Shown here: positions 1 through 10,931 of the stretch, in pieces
How the letters are laid out: every line of letters begins with the position of its first letter
How positions within the stretch are numbered: position 1 is the first letter of the stretch
Assembly: GCA_036346255.1 (NCBI GenBank)
Contig: CM070632.1
Location: 27,678,657 to 27,742,656, forward strand
Length of the DNA: 64,000 nt
Source: Ampelocalamus luodianensis
Taxonomy: Eukaryota; Streptophyta; Magnoliopsida; Poales; Poaceae
Direction of reading: 5' to 3'
Notes under the pieces: generated by a model
The model's database searches: none
The model's input: the letters and a program-made list of their open reading frames with translations, nothing else
What the model was told of the DNA's origin: nothing
Position numbers and translations under genes: made by a program

Positions 1-1
1 C

Positions 2-423
2 AAGAAGGTTCTTTGTCCATTGGAAATGGAAGTAGAAAGGATACATGCATGTCCGAACGATCGTATCCTGTATCATAAAGAGTATGTAGACTTGCATGTA
101 TGTCCCGTGTGCAAAGCATCGCGATACAAGCGTAAGAATACTGCTAAGGTGAAGCAAGGACCTCCTGCTAAGGTGTTGTGGTATCGCTATGATCCCATGT
201 TTGAAGCGTTTATTTGCGAACCGAAAGGAGGCAAGATTGCTGCGTTGGCACTCTAAGAGCGTAAGAAAGATGGAAAGCTAAGACACCTGCTGATTCTCGC
301 CTAGTGGAGAAACTTGATCGGACCTTCAAAGAGTTCGGTGCGGAACCGAGGAACATAAGGTTAGGGTTGAGTACGATGGAATGAATCCTTTCGGTAACTG
401 AGCAACCGACATAGCACCCGCCC
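2..423 (+). pseudogene. TNP2 transposase, N-terminal fragment (CACTA)
   Basis: This is the beginning of the visible TNP2 protein; its true start lies left of the window. Reading from base 2, the frame gives a run with the family signature ERIHACPNDRILYHKEY followed by a CPVC pair, a probable zinc-binding motif of TNP2 transposases, and ends at the stop at 254-256. The stretch after it still encodes TNP2-like sequence (DRTFKEFGAEPRNIRLGLST around 319-375) but in another frame, so at least one frameshift and one in-frame stop separate this piece from the next. The catalytic function is therefore lost. Assignment rests on recognised family motifs, not on a search. Confidence 0.85.
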
Positions 424-1053
424 GTGAATCTATGTATGTACAACCTTCCTCCTTGGCTGTGTATGAAGCGGAAGTACATTTTGATGTCACTACTTATCCA
501 AGGGCCGAAGCAACCTGGGAACGATATTGATGTGTACCTAGCACCATTACTGTATGATCTTGTGACGCTGTGGAACGAAGGGGTACAAGTATGGGATGCG
601 TACAAACGAGAGAACATCTCTTTACGCGCCATGTTGTTCTGCACTATCAATGATTTTTCTGCCCTTGGTAACCTGTCGGGCTTCAGTACGAAAGGAGCCA
701 AAGCCTGTTTGCACTGCTTAGATGTTATGGAGAGTGTATGGCTGAACAACTCGCGCAAAATTGTGTATATGCGTCACCGTAGGTTCCTTCCCAGGAGTCA
801 CCCATACCGCAAGATGAAGAAACAATTCGACGGAAATAAGGAGGACAGTTCAGCTCCAAGGGCTTTTAGAGGGAAAGAGGTGTATGATATGGTTAAGGAT
901 ATCGATGTTGTGCTTGGGAAGGGACGTAAATTAAAAACCCGTCAGAAGAACATCTGGAAGAAGCGGTCAATTTTTTTGGGACTTGCCTTATTGGGAGCAC
1001 TTAGAAGTTCGTCACTACATCGATGTCATGCACGTGGAGAAGAATGTATGTGA
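424..1053 (+). pseudogene. TNP2 transposase core fragment (Transposase_21 family)
   Basis: A 209-residue open frame covering the best conserved part of TNP2 transposases, the protein that binds and cuts CACTA ends. The diagnostic run NLPPWLCMKRKYILMSLLIQ lies at residues 7-27, followed by GPKQPGNDIDVYL and a region with the CxxC-type pair KACLHCLDVM at ~98-107 and the RHRRFLP motif at ~117-123. The frame continues the fragment on its left after a frameshift and overlaps the next frame (983-1987), which takes over at the motif H(Y)IDVMHVEKNVCDS. The listed ATG is internal to the original protein rather than a real start. Confidence 0.92.
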
Positions 1054-1987
1054 TAGCTTGATTGGTCTCTTACTGAACATTAGTGGCAAAATAAAGGATG
1101 GTGTTAACGCACGGCGTGACTTGGTTGATATGAACATAAGGACCGAGTTAGCACCGAAAGAGACCGATAAAGGACGAACACACCTTCCACCGACTTGCTA
1201 CACTATGTCCAAGGCGAGAGAAATGAATCGCGCGAGCTTGCATGGTGTCAAAGTCCCGTCTGGTTACTCCGCTAACATTAAGAAACTTGTTTCTATGCAA
1301 GATTTAAAATTAATTGGTATGAAGTCTCATGATTGTCATGTGCTGATGACACAAATGCTTCCTATTGCAATTAGGAGTATCTTGCCGAACAAGGTCCGAG
1401 TGGCAATCTTGAGGCTGTGTTATTTCTTCAACTCAATTGCTCAGAAGGTCATCGATCCCCAAGGACTAGATGCTTTACAGGCCGAGGTGGTGACGACTCT
1501 ATGTCATGTTGAGATGTATTTCCCTCCGTCATTTTTTGATATCATGGTCCATCTCATTGTTCATCTTGTGAAAGAGATAAAGATATGCGGTCCTGTGTTC
1601 CTATGTCATATGTACCCATTCGAGAGGTATATGGGAATTCTCAAGTACTACGTACGGAATCGATCTCGACCGAAGGGTAGCATCATCGAAGGTTATGCAA
1701 CCGAAGAGGTCATTGAGTTCTGCGTCGACTACATGGCTCAGGTGGAACCGATAGGTGTGCCTCTATCTCATCATGAGGGAAGGCTAGATGGTATCGGGAC
1801 CATCGGAAGGAAATCAATTACTCCCGATCTGGATACGTACGCTCAAGCCCATTTCACCATCTTGCAACACATGATCCAAGTGTCCCCGTACATCGACGAG
1901 CACAAAGACATGGTACGCCAATGTAATCCGCACCGGCCGGAGGTTTGGATCACGAGAGCACAACCGCTTGGTTCAACGAATGGTTAA
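983..1987 (+). pseudogene. TNP2 transposase, DUF4218 region
   Basis: A 334-residue frame starting inside TNP2 at the conserved HVEKNVCDSLIGLLLNI motif (residues ~17-34) and running through the DUF4218 domain, with the run LRLCYFFNSIAQKVIDP at ~142-158 and MYPFERYMGILKYYVRNR at ~209-226, both typical of grass TNP2 proteins. It overlaps the preceding fragment by 71 bp in another frame, so one indel separates them. It ends at 1985-1987 within a conserved FNEWLK-like context; downstream sequence still resembles TNP2 in another frame (around 1990-2110), showing decay rather than a natural C-terminus. Confidence 0.92.
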
Positions 1988-2142
1988 AGGTGCGAATCAC
2001 TAGGAGATCATCAAGTGATAAGACGCTGCTATGGTTGGCAAAAGGGCCACAATTTACAATTGTCACATGGTAAGGATACGACATAAATGGGTACACATTT
2101 TATACGGCAGCTCGGATAGGAAGAGCACAATCCGAATAAGCG

Positions 2143-2586
2143 GTGTCCGTGATAGATGCATTCAGTACCGATAGGCTGAGGAGCTCGTACTATGGGCAAA
2201 TAGAGGAGATATGGGAGCTCGACTACGTGCTTTTCAAGATCCCCCTATTTTGGTGCCGTTGGGTCCATCTCCCACAGGTGAAGGTCGACAAGTACGGCGT
2301 CACTACCGTGGACCTCGATTGTGTTGGATACAAAGATGAACCATTCATACTGGCTAACCAAGTTGTTCAAGTCTTCTATGTAACCGACCCGGCAAATAAG
2401 AAGCGCCACGTAGTTCTTCATGGAAAAAGAAGGATTGTCGGAGTTGAGAATATAGTGGATGAGAAAGAATACAATCAATTTGACGAGTTGCCTACTTTCG
2501 GAGATGGCATCAGGCTCGAGGAAGAACTCAGTGAGGAAGCTAGCTATATGCGCGTCGATCATCATGAAGGGCTATATTTTAATTAA
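2143..2586 (+). pseudogene. TNP2 transposase C-terminal DUF4216 region
   Basis: A 147-residue frame corresponding to the C-terminal DUF4216 domain of CACTA TNP2 proteins. Visible landmarks are the PLFWCRWV run (residues ~34-41), VTTVDLDCVGYKDEPFILA at ~52-70, and the acidic C-terminal motif with RRIVGVENIVDEKEYNQFDE at ~96-115. The natural stop at 2584-2586 is followed by an AT-rich 3' region up to 2828. A frameshift and an in-frame stop separate it from the DUF4218 frame. The ATG shown is internal. Very likely all pieces from 2 to 2586 once formed one transposase. Confidence 0.92.
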
Positions 2587-2828
2587 GAATTTACTCCATT
2601 GTAATTAATTTATTCCATAACATCATGAGTTATGGACTTGTAATCTCTCGTACATATATTTTGATGTCAACGTGAAATTTTCATGTGTTAATGTGTGATG
2701 TCAATGTGGACGTTCATTGTAATGTGAAGTATCAAAATTAGTTTCACTAGATCTGGAGTTGAGTTGAATTAGATATGAATTTTTGAAGTCAAATATGTTA
2801 TGAGTTGAGTAAGAGCAAAACAGGTGGC

Positions 2829-2979
2829 CTCCTTATAAAAAGGCTATCACAAACGGTTATATTAAATAACCGTCTGTGATACGTTCCATATCACAGATGG
2901 TTAAATAACCATCTGTGATATGGAACGTATCACAGACGGTTATTTAATATAACCGTATGTGATAGCCTTCTTATAAAGA
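2829..2979. repeat. Near-perfect 75 bp-arm palindrome made of six TATCACAGACGGTTA-like motifs
   Basis: Left arm 2829-2903 and right arm 2906-2979 are inverted copies with only a few mismatches and a 2 bp centre. Each arm holds three alternating copies of the 15-mer TATCACAGACGGTTA or close variants. The same motif fills the element's right subterminal region (13340-13715), where in CACTA elements such repeats are transposase binding sites. TATAAA-like sequences lie at both outer ends (2833-2838 and 2972-2977). Its place between the TNP2 gene and the second gene suggests a promoter or autoregulatory site; that role is inference. Confidence 0.9.
2972..2977 (+). promoter_or_regulatory. Candidate TATA box of the second CACTA gene
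   Basis: TATAAA within CTTCTTATAAAGAGG, directly right of the palindrome of transposase-site-like motifs and left of a GC- and pyrimidine-rich leader that precedes the Transposase_24 frame. Position and sequence fit a plant core promoter; no transcript evidence is available. Confidence 0.45.
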
Positions 2980-2980
2980 G

Positions 2981-3345
2981 GCGCATCGCTAGGGTTTTTC
3001 TCTTTACTCGTCACTTCCTCTCCCGCGCCCCTTAGGCTCTCGCGCGCTCTGTCGCCTCCTCTAGGGTTCGCCCGTTCACCTCCCCGGCCATAAGGCTCGA
3101 CGTCGCCACCCCCGACATCGACGACGCTGCCGCCGCCTCGACGCGCGGCCTCCTCCCCTTGTTGGCCTCCTCCCTCTGCACCGGCCTCCTCCCGCGCCGT
3201 CCTCCTCCCCGTGTCGGCCTCCTCCCCTGCACCAGCCTCCTCCCCGCGCCGTCCTCCTCCCCTGCACCGGCCTCCTCCCCACGCCTCCCTCCTCCCCGCG
3301 TCGGCCTCCTCCCCTGCACCGGCCTCCTCCTTGCACCGTGAGTTC
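2981..3345 (+). repeat. GC- and pyrimidine-rich leader with degenerate CGGCCTCCTCCCC minisatellite
   Basis: Downstream of the candidate TATA box the strand becomes very C/T rich. From about 3159 to 3335 a short unit resembling CCGGCCTCCTCCCCTGCAC recurs about eight times with variation. Open frames exist on both strands here only because the repeat is stop-poor; their proteins are low-complexity (Gly/Glu/Arg or Ser/Pro) and not convincing genes. Most likely this is an untranslated first exon of the second CACTA gene, ending near a GTGAGT donor-like site at 3339-3344. Confidence 0.55.
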
Positions 3346-4437
3346 TTGTGCGACATCCTCTCTGTGAGTATTCCTATATTACGTTTGTGCATCACTTTGG
3401 TTTTCTGTTGTTAGGTTTAATATATAGCTTTATTCCTTTTGGTTGTCAGTTCTGCATAGTTCAGATTATCCTTGTATGAGCTAATTGATCTTTGTGAGAT
3501 ACATAGTTATTCTCAATCTGTGGATAAGGTTTCTGTGAGTATTCCTATATTACGTTTGTGCATCACTTTGGCTTTAGATTATCCTTGTAGGAGCTAGCAA
3601 TGTTATTAAGTCGCACGACTAGTCACGACTAATCGTCGACTAGTCGCCTCTGCTATGCCGCTGCTATGGCGCCAGCGCACCGCGCGCCCTCTGCTTGCTC
3701 TGTTTTAGTAGTAGTAGTAGTGTAGTACTAGTAATAGCAGTAGTAGACTAGTATATTTCATGATGTACAATATGTATATGTGTATATTTGTTGCTACAAC
3801 TTAGTACATTATATGCTCTGTTCTGTTTTTCATAACAGAGTGCCTTTTGTTGTCCCAGTGGATATATTGACTTTGATAGTCTTTGATAATATGTGAACTG
3901 AATCTAGTACTAAAGATATTGCAAATTGATCAGTGGGCTTTGTTGACATGCTCAGTGATGAACTTTGTCTTATACTTGAGATTGAATGTGATAGTTAGTT
4001 CATTCTTGAGTTCTATTGTATTACTTGCTATCACAATTTGATATATCGTTAATTTGTTACTTTCGGTTGAATGCTAGTTATTCGATTCTTCCGTTCGCTC
4101 TGTGATGAACTTTGTCTTATACTGAGATTGAATGTGATAGTTAAGATCATTTTCGGTAACAGTTGAGATCATTTGACAGTTAAGCAAAGTATTATTTAGA
4201 GCTCATAGTTTGAATTTATACTATCATATTCATTTAATGAAGAGTGTAGATAGGATTGAGATGGCAAAGACTTGTTCTTTTGCAACTCTCCTTCTGAGAG
4301 CACAAACTATCATTAATTCTTCTTTATATATTACGTTTGTGCATCATTTTCGGTTAAGTTGAGTAAATCTGCGTGAATCTGGTCAGTTAGAGCTTAAGCA
4401 TATTGCTTCGTGCATATATAGATAGCAAGTAAGTGAC
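3346..4437 (+). other. Non-coding interval, intron-like, with internal direct repeats
   Basis: No supported gene. The region is AT-rich and may be the first intron of the second CACTA gene, between a donor-like GTGAGT near 3339 or 3364 and the coding start at 4438. A 40 bp segment at 3361-3400 is repeated at 3532-3571 and partly again near 4326; another segment around 3953-3998 recurs around 4097-4140. A TAG trinucleotide run lies at about 3706-3735. Confidence 0.5.
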
Positions 4438-5720
4438 ATGGCGTCCGCACCGTCTTCGCCGCCGTCATCGACGTCGCCGAATGCGTCTGGATCTCTGAGG
4501 AAAGTGGCACGTACACGAGATGGCAGAGGAATATCGAAAATTCCTCTGGGCTTAATGACCGTCACGGAGGTCAATGCCAATGGGATCCTGTGAGTCCCCA
4601 AAGCAATGCGAGATTCCTGACCATCCGGGATACTTGAAGGAACGGGTCCCCATCACCACACCGAGCTGGACACCGGTCGATGATCGAGACGCGAGCCGTG
4701 GGACGGTTTTAAAATCGCTCACTTTCCCACCGCACCAGCGCGCGTGGAACGGCAGCGCGTTGCTCGGATGGAAAGGCGTGGAGGACCTTCAAGAGCGTGC
4801 TTGTCACGGCACGCGTGAACACGGTCGAACGCCTTCACGACGATAAATTCTTGTCGCGGGATATATGGGACGCCTTTGTGCAAATGAAGACGGCGCCGAA
4901 TTTCTTGAGTAAAGTGCGGCGCACAAGGCTCTCGAGACACGAACACTCACCCCACAAACTCGGCACCGCTGGGTGCGTGGTAAAACCGCCGCAATGGGCG
5001 ACGGAGGACGAGAACGAAACAAGGCTATTTGGTGAGATCACGCATGCCGCTCTCTCCCGGTTAAGAGCGAGGACATCACCACGCCTTCGGGCGAAATCTC
5101 TTTCACAAACCCGGCAGACCGGGATGTGGCCAACCGTGTGGTAAATATGTCTTCGAACTACCTAGTTGTTAATAAGTCTATAACTTCATAATGTCTATAA
5201 TAACATGATGACCTCTTGCAGCAAGAATTGAGTTCCGCATGTTCTGAAGGCCCTTCCAAGCGCATGTGAGAAGGATATACTATCTACGGCTCTGGGAAAC
5301 AAGGAGCACCTGGGTCACACGCGAGGCAAAGGGGTTAACGTATCTTGGAGGGATGGATTCCCAGATGACTACTGCACGTATACGAGCAGGAAGAGATCCA
5401 AGGCCGAGTACGACATAGTGTTGGAACATGTGCTTACTACAAAATTTGAAGGAAGAGAACGGGTGCTTACTGCAAAATTTGAAGAAAAGATAGCAAAATT
5501 GTAGGACCAAGTGAATCAACTCCTACTCCTCAACCAGTCGCAAGCCGCCCCCGTTGTTTTGGGAGACAGTCCTCCTCAACATCGGAGTAGCGTCGCGTCC
5601 ACATAAAATTATGAACATGATGATGTCCAATTACCTATCGACGACATCAAGGTAATGAACATCTCTGGAATGCTCCAAAGATAGACCTATAGGATGCCTT
5701 AGCTAATTGCGATCGCTTTG
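4438..5720 (+). pseudogene. Second CACTA protein, Transposase_24 (Ptta/En/Spm-like) region
   Basis: The start ATG at 4438 opens a Ser/Pro-rich leader followed by a basic run and IPLGLMTVTEVNANG, a motif of the second protein of grass CACTA elements. The frame breaks near 4591 and continues in other frames: PGYLKERVPITTPSWTPVDD (~4626-4683), a WDAFVQMK segment (~4867-4890), then, around 5277-5400, ALGNKEHLGHTRGKG with VSWRDGFPDDY, the Transposase_24 (PF03004-type) signature. A stop follows a K/E-rich stretch at ~5500. Such proteins resemble TNPA/TNP1 partners that bind subterminal repeats; function here is inferred and the gene is broken by several frameshifts. Confidence 0.8.
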
Positions 5721-5746
5721 TAGGAGCCGACACATCGCACGCCCAA

Positions 5747-6172
5747 GTGAGGATGGTTGGGATGTCTATTGAGGTCGGGCGGGGTGGCGATCCATGCAAG
5801 GAAGGGATAGTGCAAAGACGGTGCCTGTGTGGCGCAGGTTACACCAGGGTCCAGGTGGACATGGTACATGACAATTTTAGGGCCGTCCCGCTGGAGATTC
5901 GCCCGAATGATGACATCAAAACACTAGGGGATGCCGTGTACAATTTTATCAAGTGGCCCAAGAAGGACATCGCCCTGGACCCTGTAGTGCCGCCTCAACC
6001 TTTCATGACTCCACCCCAACCATCTCGACACGACCATGCCTCTCCAACAGGACCCAAGAAGGACATCGCTCGACCTCGCAAAGCGCCTCAACCTTTGATG
6101 ACTCCACCCCAACCATCTCGACACGACCATGCCTCTCCAACAGGACCCTCCATGACTACACCTCAACCTTAG
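5747..6172 (+). pseudogene. Second CACTA protein, middle domain with Pro-rich tandem repeat
   Basis: A 141-residue frame. Residues ~31-73 (GYTRVQVDMV, then LEIRPNDDIKTLGDAVYNFI and WPKKDI) match the small conserved domain that in grass CACTA proteins sits between the Transposase_24 region and the Ulp1-like domain (DUF8039-like; name tentative). After it a 31-residue unit, rich in Pro/His and containing MTPPQPSRHDHASPTGP, is repeated twice with a partial third copy (DNA 5992-6165, unit ~93 bp). The frame stops at 6170-6172; homologous text continues in another frame. Confidence 0.65.
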
Positions 6173-6302
6173 CTTAAGAAGCCCGCCTCATCGGTTCCTG
6201 TGGAGAAGACACCGAACGAACAAAAAAAGCGTGCCGCCGTATCGGTTCCCGAGTCGTCTCACAGGAAGACGCGTAGTGGGCAAGTCGTTTAGGACAAATC
6301 GA

Positions 6303-7184
6303 AATCGAAGAACATTAAGGCGCTTTCGCCTCCTAACCCTAAGAAATACTCTTTCGGAGGTCCGTTGGCGACCACCACAGTATTAGCCTACGCTGGATTA
6401 GGTTGTCAGAGTTTGCATACCTAGTACTTTCACAAGACCAAAGAGAAAGGGTGCGCTGATGGAATCACCGCGATACACTGAGGAGTATTTCTCCACGAGC
6501 CGCCTTCTTCGTCGTGAGCTTCGACGACTTATTAGACCTATTCAACCTCAAAGCCCTCGATGCCTCACTTCTACGATGCTGGACACTGTAAGTGTGTACA
6601 ATCAAGTTCTACATTCATGTAATACCGATTAATATAAAAACTCATTGCTTATGTATAGATACATGATTAAAAATGCCCGGCGATTGAAAGAACCGGTGGG
6701 TTTCCTCGACCCACCCATGGTCTCTGAGCAAACCATCTTGGCAGACGCATCCTACGTCGAGAAATACATAACGACAGGATTGCTTGTTCAAAACGGCAAG
6801 GACTACATAATGGTGCCCTACAACCAGAAGTAAGTGCTTCACTACTTGCTATACAAATTTTATTTGTACTTTATATGCAGCACGAACTTAGGTTTAATGA
6901 CTATAGCGACATACATGAGTAGGCACCACTGGATCCTTTTAGTCATTATACCAAAGAGGAACCAGTACTATACCTTGATTCCTAGTCAAAAAAGCCACGA
7001 CTTCACCCTTGTGCAAGGAGTACTGACAGTGTGCTCATTTCCTCCATACATAACTCTATTGTAGTCTTCCTTCGTTTGAAATGGCCGAGGTTAACTTTTT
7101 GAAAACATGTAGGTCGTTCATCTCCTATGTTGCCGAGGGAGGGCTATACAAGGGAATGAACGCCACACTTAATCACAGGACATG
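6303..7184 (+). pseudogene. Ulp1-like (C48) protease domain of the second CACTA gene, N-terminal exons
   Basis: Grass CACTA second genes often end in an Ulp1/SENP-like cysteine protease domain. Seen here in pieces: FFVVSFDDLLDLFNLKALD before a GT-type donor near 6587; an exon at ~6657-6830 with VGFLDPPMVSEQTI and DYIMVPYN; an exon from ~6893 with HHWILLVI, placing the catalytic His; the catalytic Asp appears as YLDS (6971-6982), one frame away from the His; and an exon near 7113-7184 with YKGMNATLNHRT. The element's DNA is then cut at 7184 by LTR sequence. A SUMO-protease role is only an inference from the fold; here it cannot be functional. Confidence 0.75.
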
Positions 7185-8024
7185 TGTCACAGCCCCAACT
7201 ATTAAAATGGATTATAAAGAATCTCACTAACATGCATTATCAAATTCAAATCATTTCATAATATATTGTACTTGGAAAATCTCATTTCATATAAACATAC
7301 ACTTCAAATTTCGGTTTTCTTTTAGCATCTGTAATAAAAAGTTGTGATCATCATCTGGAATCAATTTATTTAAATACTACATTAATTCTCATGAATAAAT
7401 ATAATTTTTACAAAATTTTTGGAACTAGTTTGAACCTAATTAAAATTCAAACAATATTCATAGACATACAACATGTTTGAATTTAAATGTCACAAATTTT
7501 AATATGAACAGTGGGGTTTAATAATTTTTATGGGAACTATATACTCCCAGGAACCCCCACAAATTATTTCATGATTTTTGGAATTTTACTTCTATTTTTA
7601 AGCCTCACTCAAAGTAGGGCATTCAAATTTAAACTCACCAAACTCAAACCTAAACCCTAGCTACTATTCCTCCGATCAACCCAATGCGACTCGGTTGAGC
7701 TCGATCAACTAAACGCACCTCTCGCGAGCCACGGATGAAAGATCAACGGCTCGAATTGCACCGCTTCACCACCGAACCACTTAACTCTTTAAACCTCACC
7801 CTTGATCTAGATCTAGCGGTCCACGGTGGGCCACGTTTCCAACTCGCGCGAACGAGGAGACACCGACCTTGGGGCCGTGTTGTCGCACCGCCGCTCACCT
7901 CTCGGCCGGCGCCAGCATCTAACGCGACGCGGTCGAGCGACACCGACGCACCGTAACGGCTCCGCTGACGCCGTGAATCCACCGCCGCTTAGCCAATCCC
8001 CGAGCTCCTCACTTGACGCCTCTC
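6983..8024 (+). repeat. Direct repeat copy 1 spanning the CACTA/LTR boundary
   Basis: Nearly the same sequence recurs at 9879-10931. Each copy starts in CACTA protease-gene sequence at TAGTCAAAAA, crosses into the LTR start TGTCACAGCCCC (7185 here) and ends at TGACGCCTCT. Because both copies carry the same host/LTR junction, the segment was duplicated after the LTR inserted. Confidence 0.92.
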
Positions 8025-9878
8025 GCCCGCCATCGCCGAGCATAAGACACCTCGAAACCTAGTTCTCCTCACTCTTCCTCTCGGCGGTGAGGAAGGGAAG
8101 CTCTCCGTGCTCCTCGCCGTGTAAGCTTCTCCGCTTGGTTCCAATCGCTCTCGTGATCAATGCCTTTTCTATTTTGTCTAACCTCACTGCATTTTTGCTT
8201 GTAGCCTCGGTTTCCCCTTCGTGCTCTAGCTCACCTCCGAGCACACTCAAGGTCACCTTCGTGCCTTGTTCGCCTTCGAGAGGTATTATCCTCAATCGAG
8301 CGCGTCATATCGCATGCCTTGGGTTTCGATCTTTTCCCTAACTTTATTTTGACAATGCACGGTGTGCGTGTATTCAAGATTGGATCTGTTCGCTTAAGTA
8401 GAACCCTTCGCCTCCTACCTTGCTCCTGTAAGGCTCTCATCGATTCCTCGCTTATAGCTTCCTCAGATGATCCGTAGGCTATCTTGATCTTTCATTCCAC
8501 CTGGTTTTGCTCAGGGAATCTCCTCCTCGTGAAACCGTGCCTTCACCATTTTCTTCTTCGGCGCCGGTAGTGCTCCAGCAGCTCCGTGGTTCCCCGAGCA
8601 CTTTCTTCAGCTCAGGTTACTCCCACTTAGTCCCTAGGGCCTCGTCATTCACTTGTTTGTTGTTGCGGAGCTCTACTCTGCTTTGTGCGTTTTTGCCGTG
8701 AGATGGTCGCCGCTTAGCTCCGGCTAGCCGCCGGCGTCGGGCAGCCCCGACCTCACCACCACTACCTGGAGGTGCGCATGGCTATTGCGGTCCCATAATA
8801 GCTTTCAGTTTGCGCCGCCGTGGACCACAGCTCCGGCGAGCCGCCAGGCAAGCGTGGCTGGCGCTACTGATTGTCGGGTTCGTCCGGCAGGGCACTGTAG
8901 CACGTCATTTAGTTTAGGCCTAATGACGTATTTAGAGGTTAAGTAGTGTATTAGCGATTAGCAAAGTCACTTACACGTGGGCCCTCATGCCAGGTTTAGT
9001 TGGTTGCGTAAGTTATGGATTGCACCTTCTGTTTAGCGAAAACGTATTTTCCAGTAGAAAGATCGAAAGTATGTTTTCCGATCTAGAAGGCGTTTTTCCG
9101 AAATACGCTTTTGGCTAGTACTCGGCCGGGCTAGGTCAATGTTGACCGAGTCAATGTTTTTCGCGGGGTCCCGCTGGTCAGTGACCTCGGCTAGTGCGCG
9201 GCTCGGTGGAAAAATGACCAATGCTTTAAGAAATTGAAATCCATTTAAATATAAGTGAAAAATATGTATAACTTCTAAAATGCATAACTAAATCATTTTA
9301 ACTCCAAATTGAATGAAACCACTTCTGGTAATTTCTATTATTAATGAAATTTATATTAAAATTGGTTTCAAACATGTCTCTGTAGCAGAGTGCTTTATTT
9401 GGAGATTAATCCATTAAAACCATTATTATTGCAATAGGAAAAGGACTGATAACTTCAAAAATGCATAAGTAATTATTGGAAACTCCAAAAGCAGTGAGAC
9501 CACTTTTGATAATTTTCATTTTCAGTGAACTTAATTCTAAAAATGGTCTCCATATTACTTCTGTCACAGAAACTATATTTGGAGAATATAATCTTTAACT
9601 CTATTATTGTAATACTATAAAAGGCTGATAACTTTGAAAATACATAACTAAATCATAAAAACTCCAAATAGGACAAACTCAACTGTTTTTAACTTGTCTT
9701 AATATTACCTATTTACCTATGTAATCCTTTACCCCACCACTGTTCTACAAATTTTGGCCAAATAATTAAATTACATAACTTAGGGTTAATGAAACCTGAA
9801 ATTCAAAATAGCATAACTTCCAATTCATAACTCCAAATGGAATAATTCTTTTACCTAAATCCATCTAAAATCATGACT
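7185..9878 (+). mobile_element. Truncated 5' part of a Gypsy-type LTR (duplicated copy)
   Basis: Begins TGTCACAGCC, the same start as the LTR at 10084, and is preceded by ACATG, one base different from the ACACG target duplication of that LTR. It holds about 2.7 kb of LTR sequence, including 8025-9878 which the other copy lacks, and is cut off at 9878 where CACTA sequence resumes. Parts resemble the Gypsy C LTR (a short GCTATTGCG-type stretch near 8780 and the repeated AACTCC...CATAACT units). No protein gene is supported; small open frames with Ser/Arg-rich products are chance. Confidence 0.8.
9260..9878 (+). repeat. Degenerate ~180 bp tandem units inside the LTR
   Basis: A block with AAAATGCATAACT followed by AACTCCAAA recurs with CATAAC/G at 9283, 9464, 9643 and 9812, spacing 181, 179 and 169 bp. 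Between them a segment ending in TTTGGAG also recurs. Similar spacing is seen in the LTRs of Gypsy A and Gypsy C. Confidence 0.7.
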
Positions 9879-10931
9879 TAGTCAAAAAAAGCCACGACTT
9901 CACCCTTGTGCAAGGAGTACTCGACAGGTGTGCTCATTTCCTCCATACATAACTCTATTGTAGTCTTCCTTCGTTTGAAATGGCCGAGGTTAACTTTTTG
10001 AAAACATGTAGGTCGTTCATCTCCTATGTTGCCGAGGGAGGGCTATACAAGGGAATGAACGCCACACTTAATCACAGGACACGTGTCACAGCCCCAACTA
10101 TTAAAATGGATTATAAAGAATCTCACTAACATGCATTATCAAATTCAAATCATTTCATAATATATTGTACTTGGAAAATCTCATTTCATATAAACATACA
10201 CTTCAAATTTCGGTTTTCTTTTAGCATCTGTAATAAAAAGTTGTGATCATCATCTGGAATCAATTTATTTAAATACTACATTAATTCTCATGAATAAATA
10301 TAATTTTTCCAAAATTTTTGGGACTAGTTTGAACCTAATTAAAATTCAAACAATATTCATAGACATACAACATGTTTGAATTTAAATGTCACAAATTTTA
10401 ATATGAACAGTGGGGTTTCATAATTTTTATGGGAACTATATACTCCCAGGAACCCCACAAATTATTTCATGATTTTGGAATTTTACTTCTATTTTTAAGC
10501 CTCACCAAAGTAGGGCATTCAAATTTAAACTCACCAAACTCAAACCTAAACCCTAGCTACTATTCCTCCGATCAACCCAATGCGACTCGGTTGAGCTCGA
10601 TCAACTAAACGCACCTCTTGCGAGCCGCCGGATGAAAGATCAACGGCTCAGACTGCATCGCTTCACCACCGAACCACTTAACTCTTTTAAACCTCAGCCC
10701 TTGGATCTAGATCTAGCGGTCCACGGTGGGCCACGTTTCCAACTCGCGCGCGAACGAGGAGACACTGACCTGTGGGCCGTGTTGTCGCACCGCCGCTCAC
10801 CTCTGGTCGGGCGCCAGCATCTAACGCCACGCGGCCGAGCGACACCGACGTGCACCAGAACGGCTCCAGTTGACGCCGTGAATCCACCGCCGCTTGTAGC
10901 CAATCCCCAAGCTCCTCACTTGACGCCTCTC
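9879..10931 (+). repeat. Direct repeat copy 2 spanning the CACTA/LTR boundary
   Basis: Second copy of 6983-8024, differing by scattered substitutions and short indels. Its CACTA part is 9879-10083, its LTR part 10084-10931. After 10931 the sequence jumps to a distal LTR portion not present in copy 1. Confidence 0.92.

Noticed and set aside
210..758. 182-codon minus-strand frame
   Set aside because: It is the antisense of the TNP2 transposase, which has clear family motifs on plus.
2940..3395. Long Gly/Glu/Arg-rich minus-strand frames (up to 151 codons)
   Set aside because: They are the stop-poor reverse side of a CT-rich minisatellite in the CACTA leader; no domain and low complexity.
6893..7064. 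Host SUMO protease gene
   Set aside because: The Ulp1-like motifs sit within a CACTA element downstream of its Transposase_24 region, the usual arrangement for these transposons.
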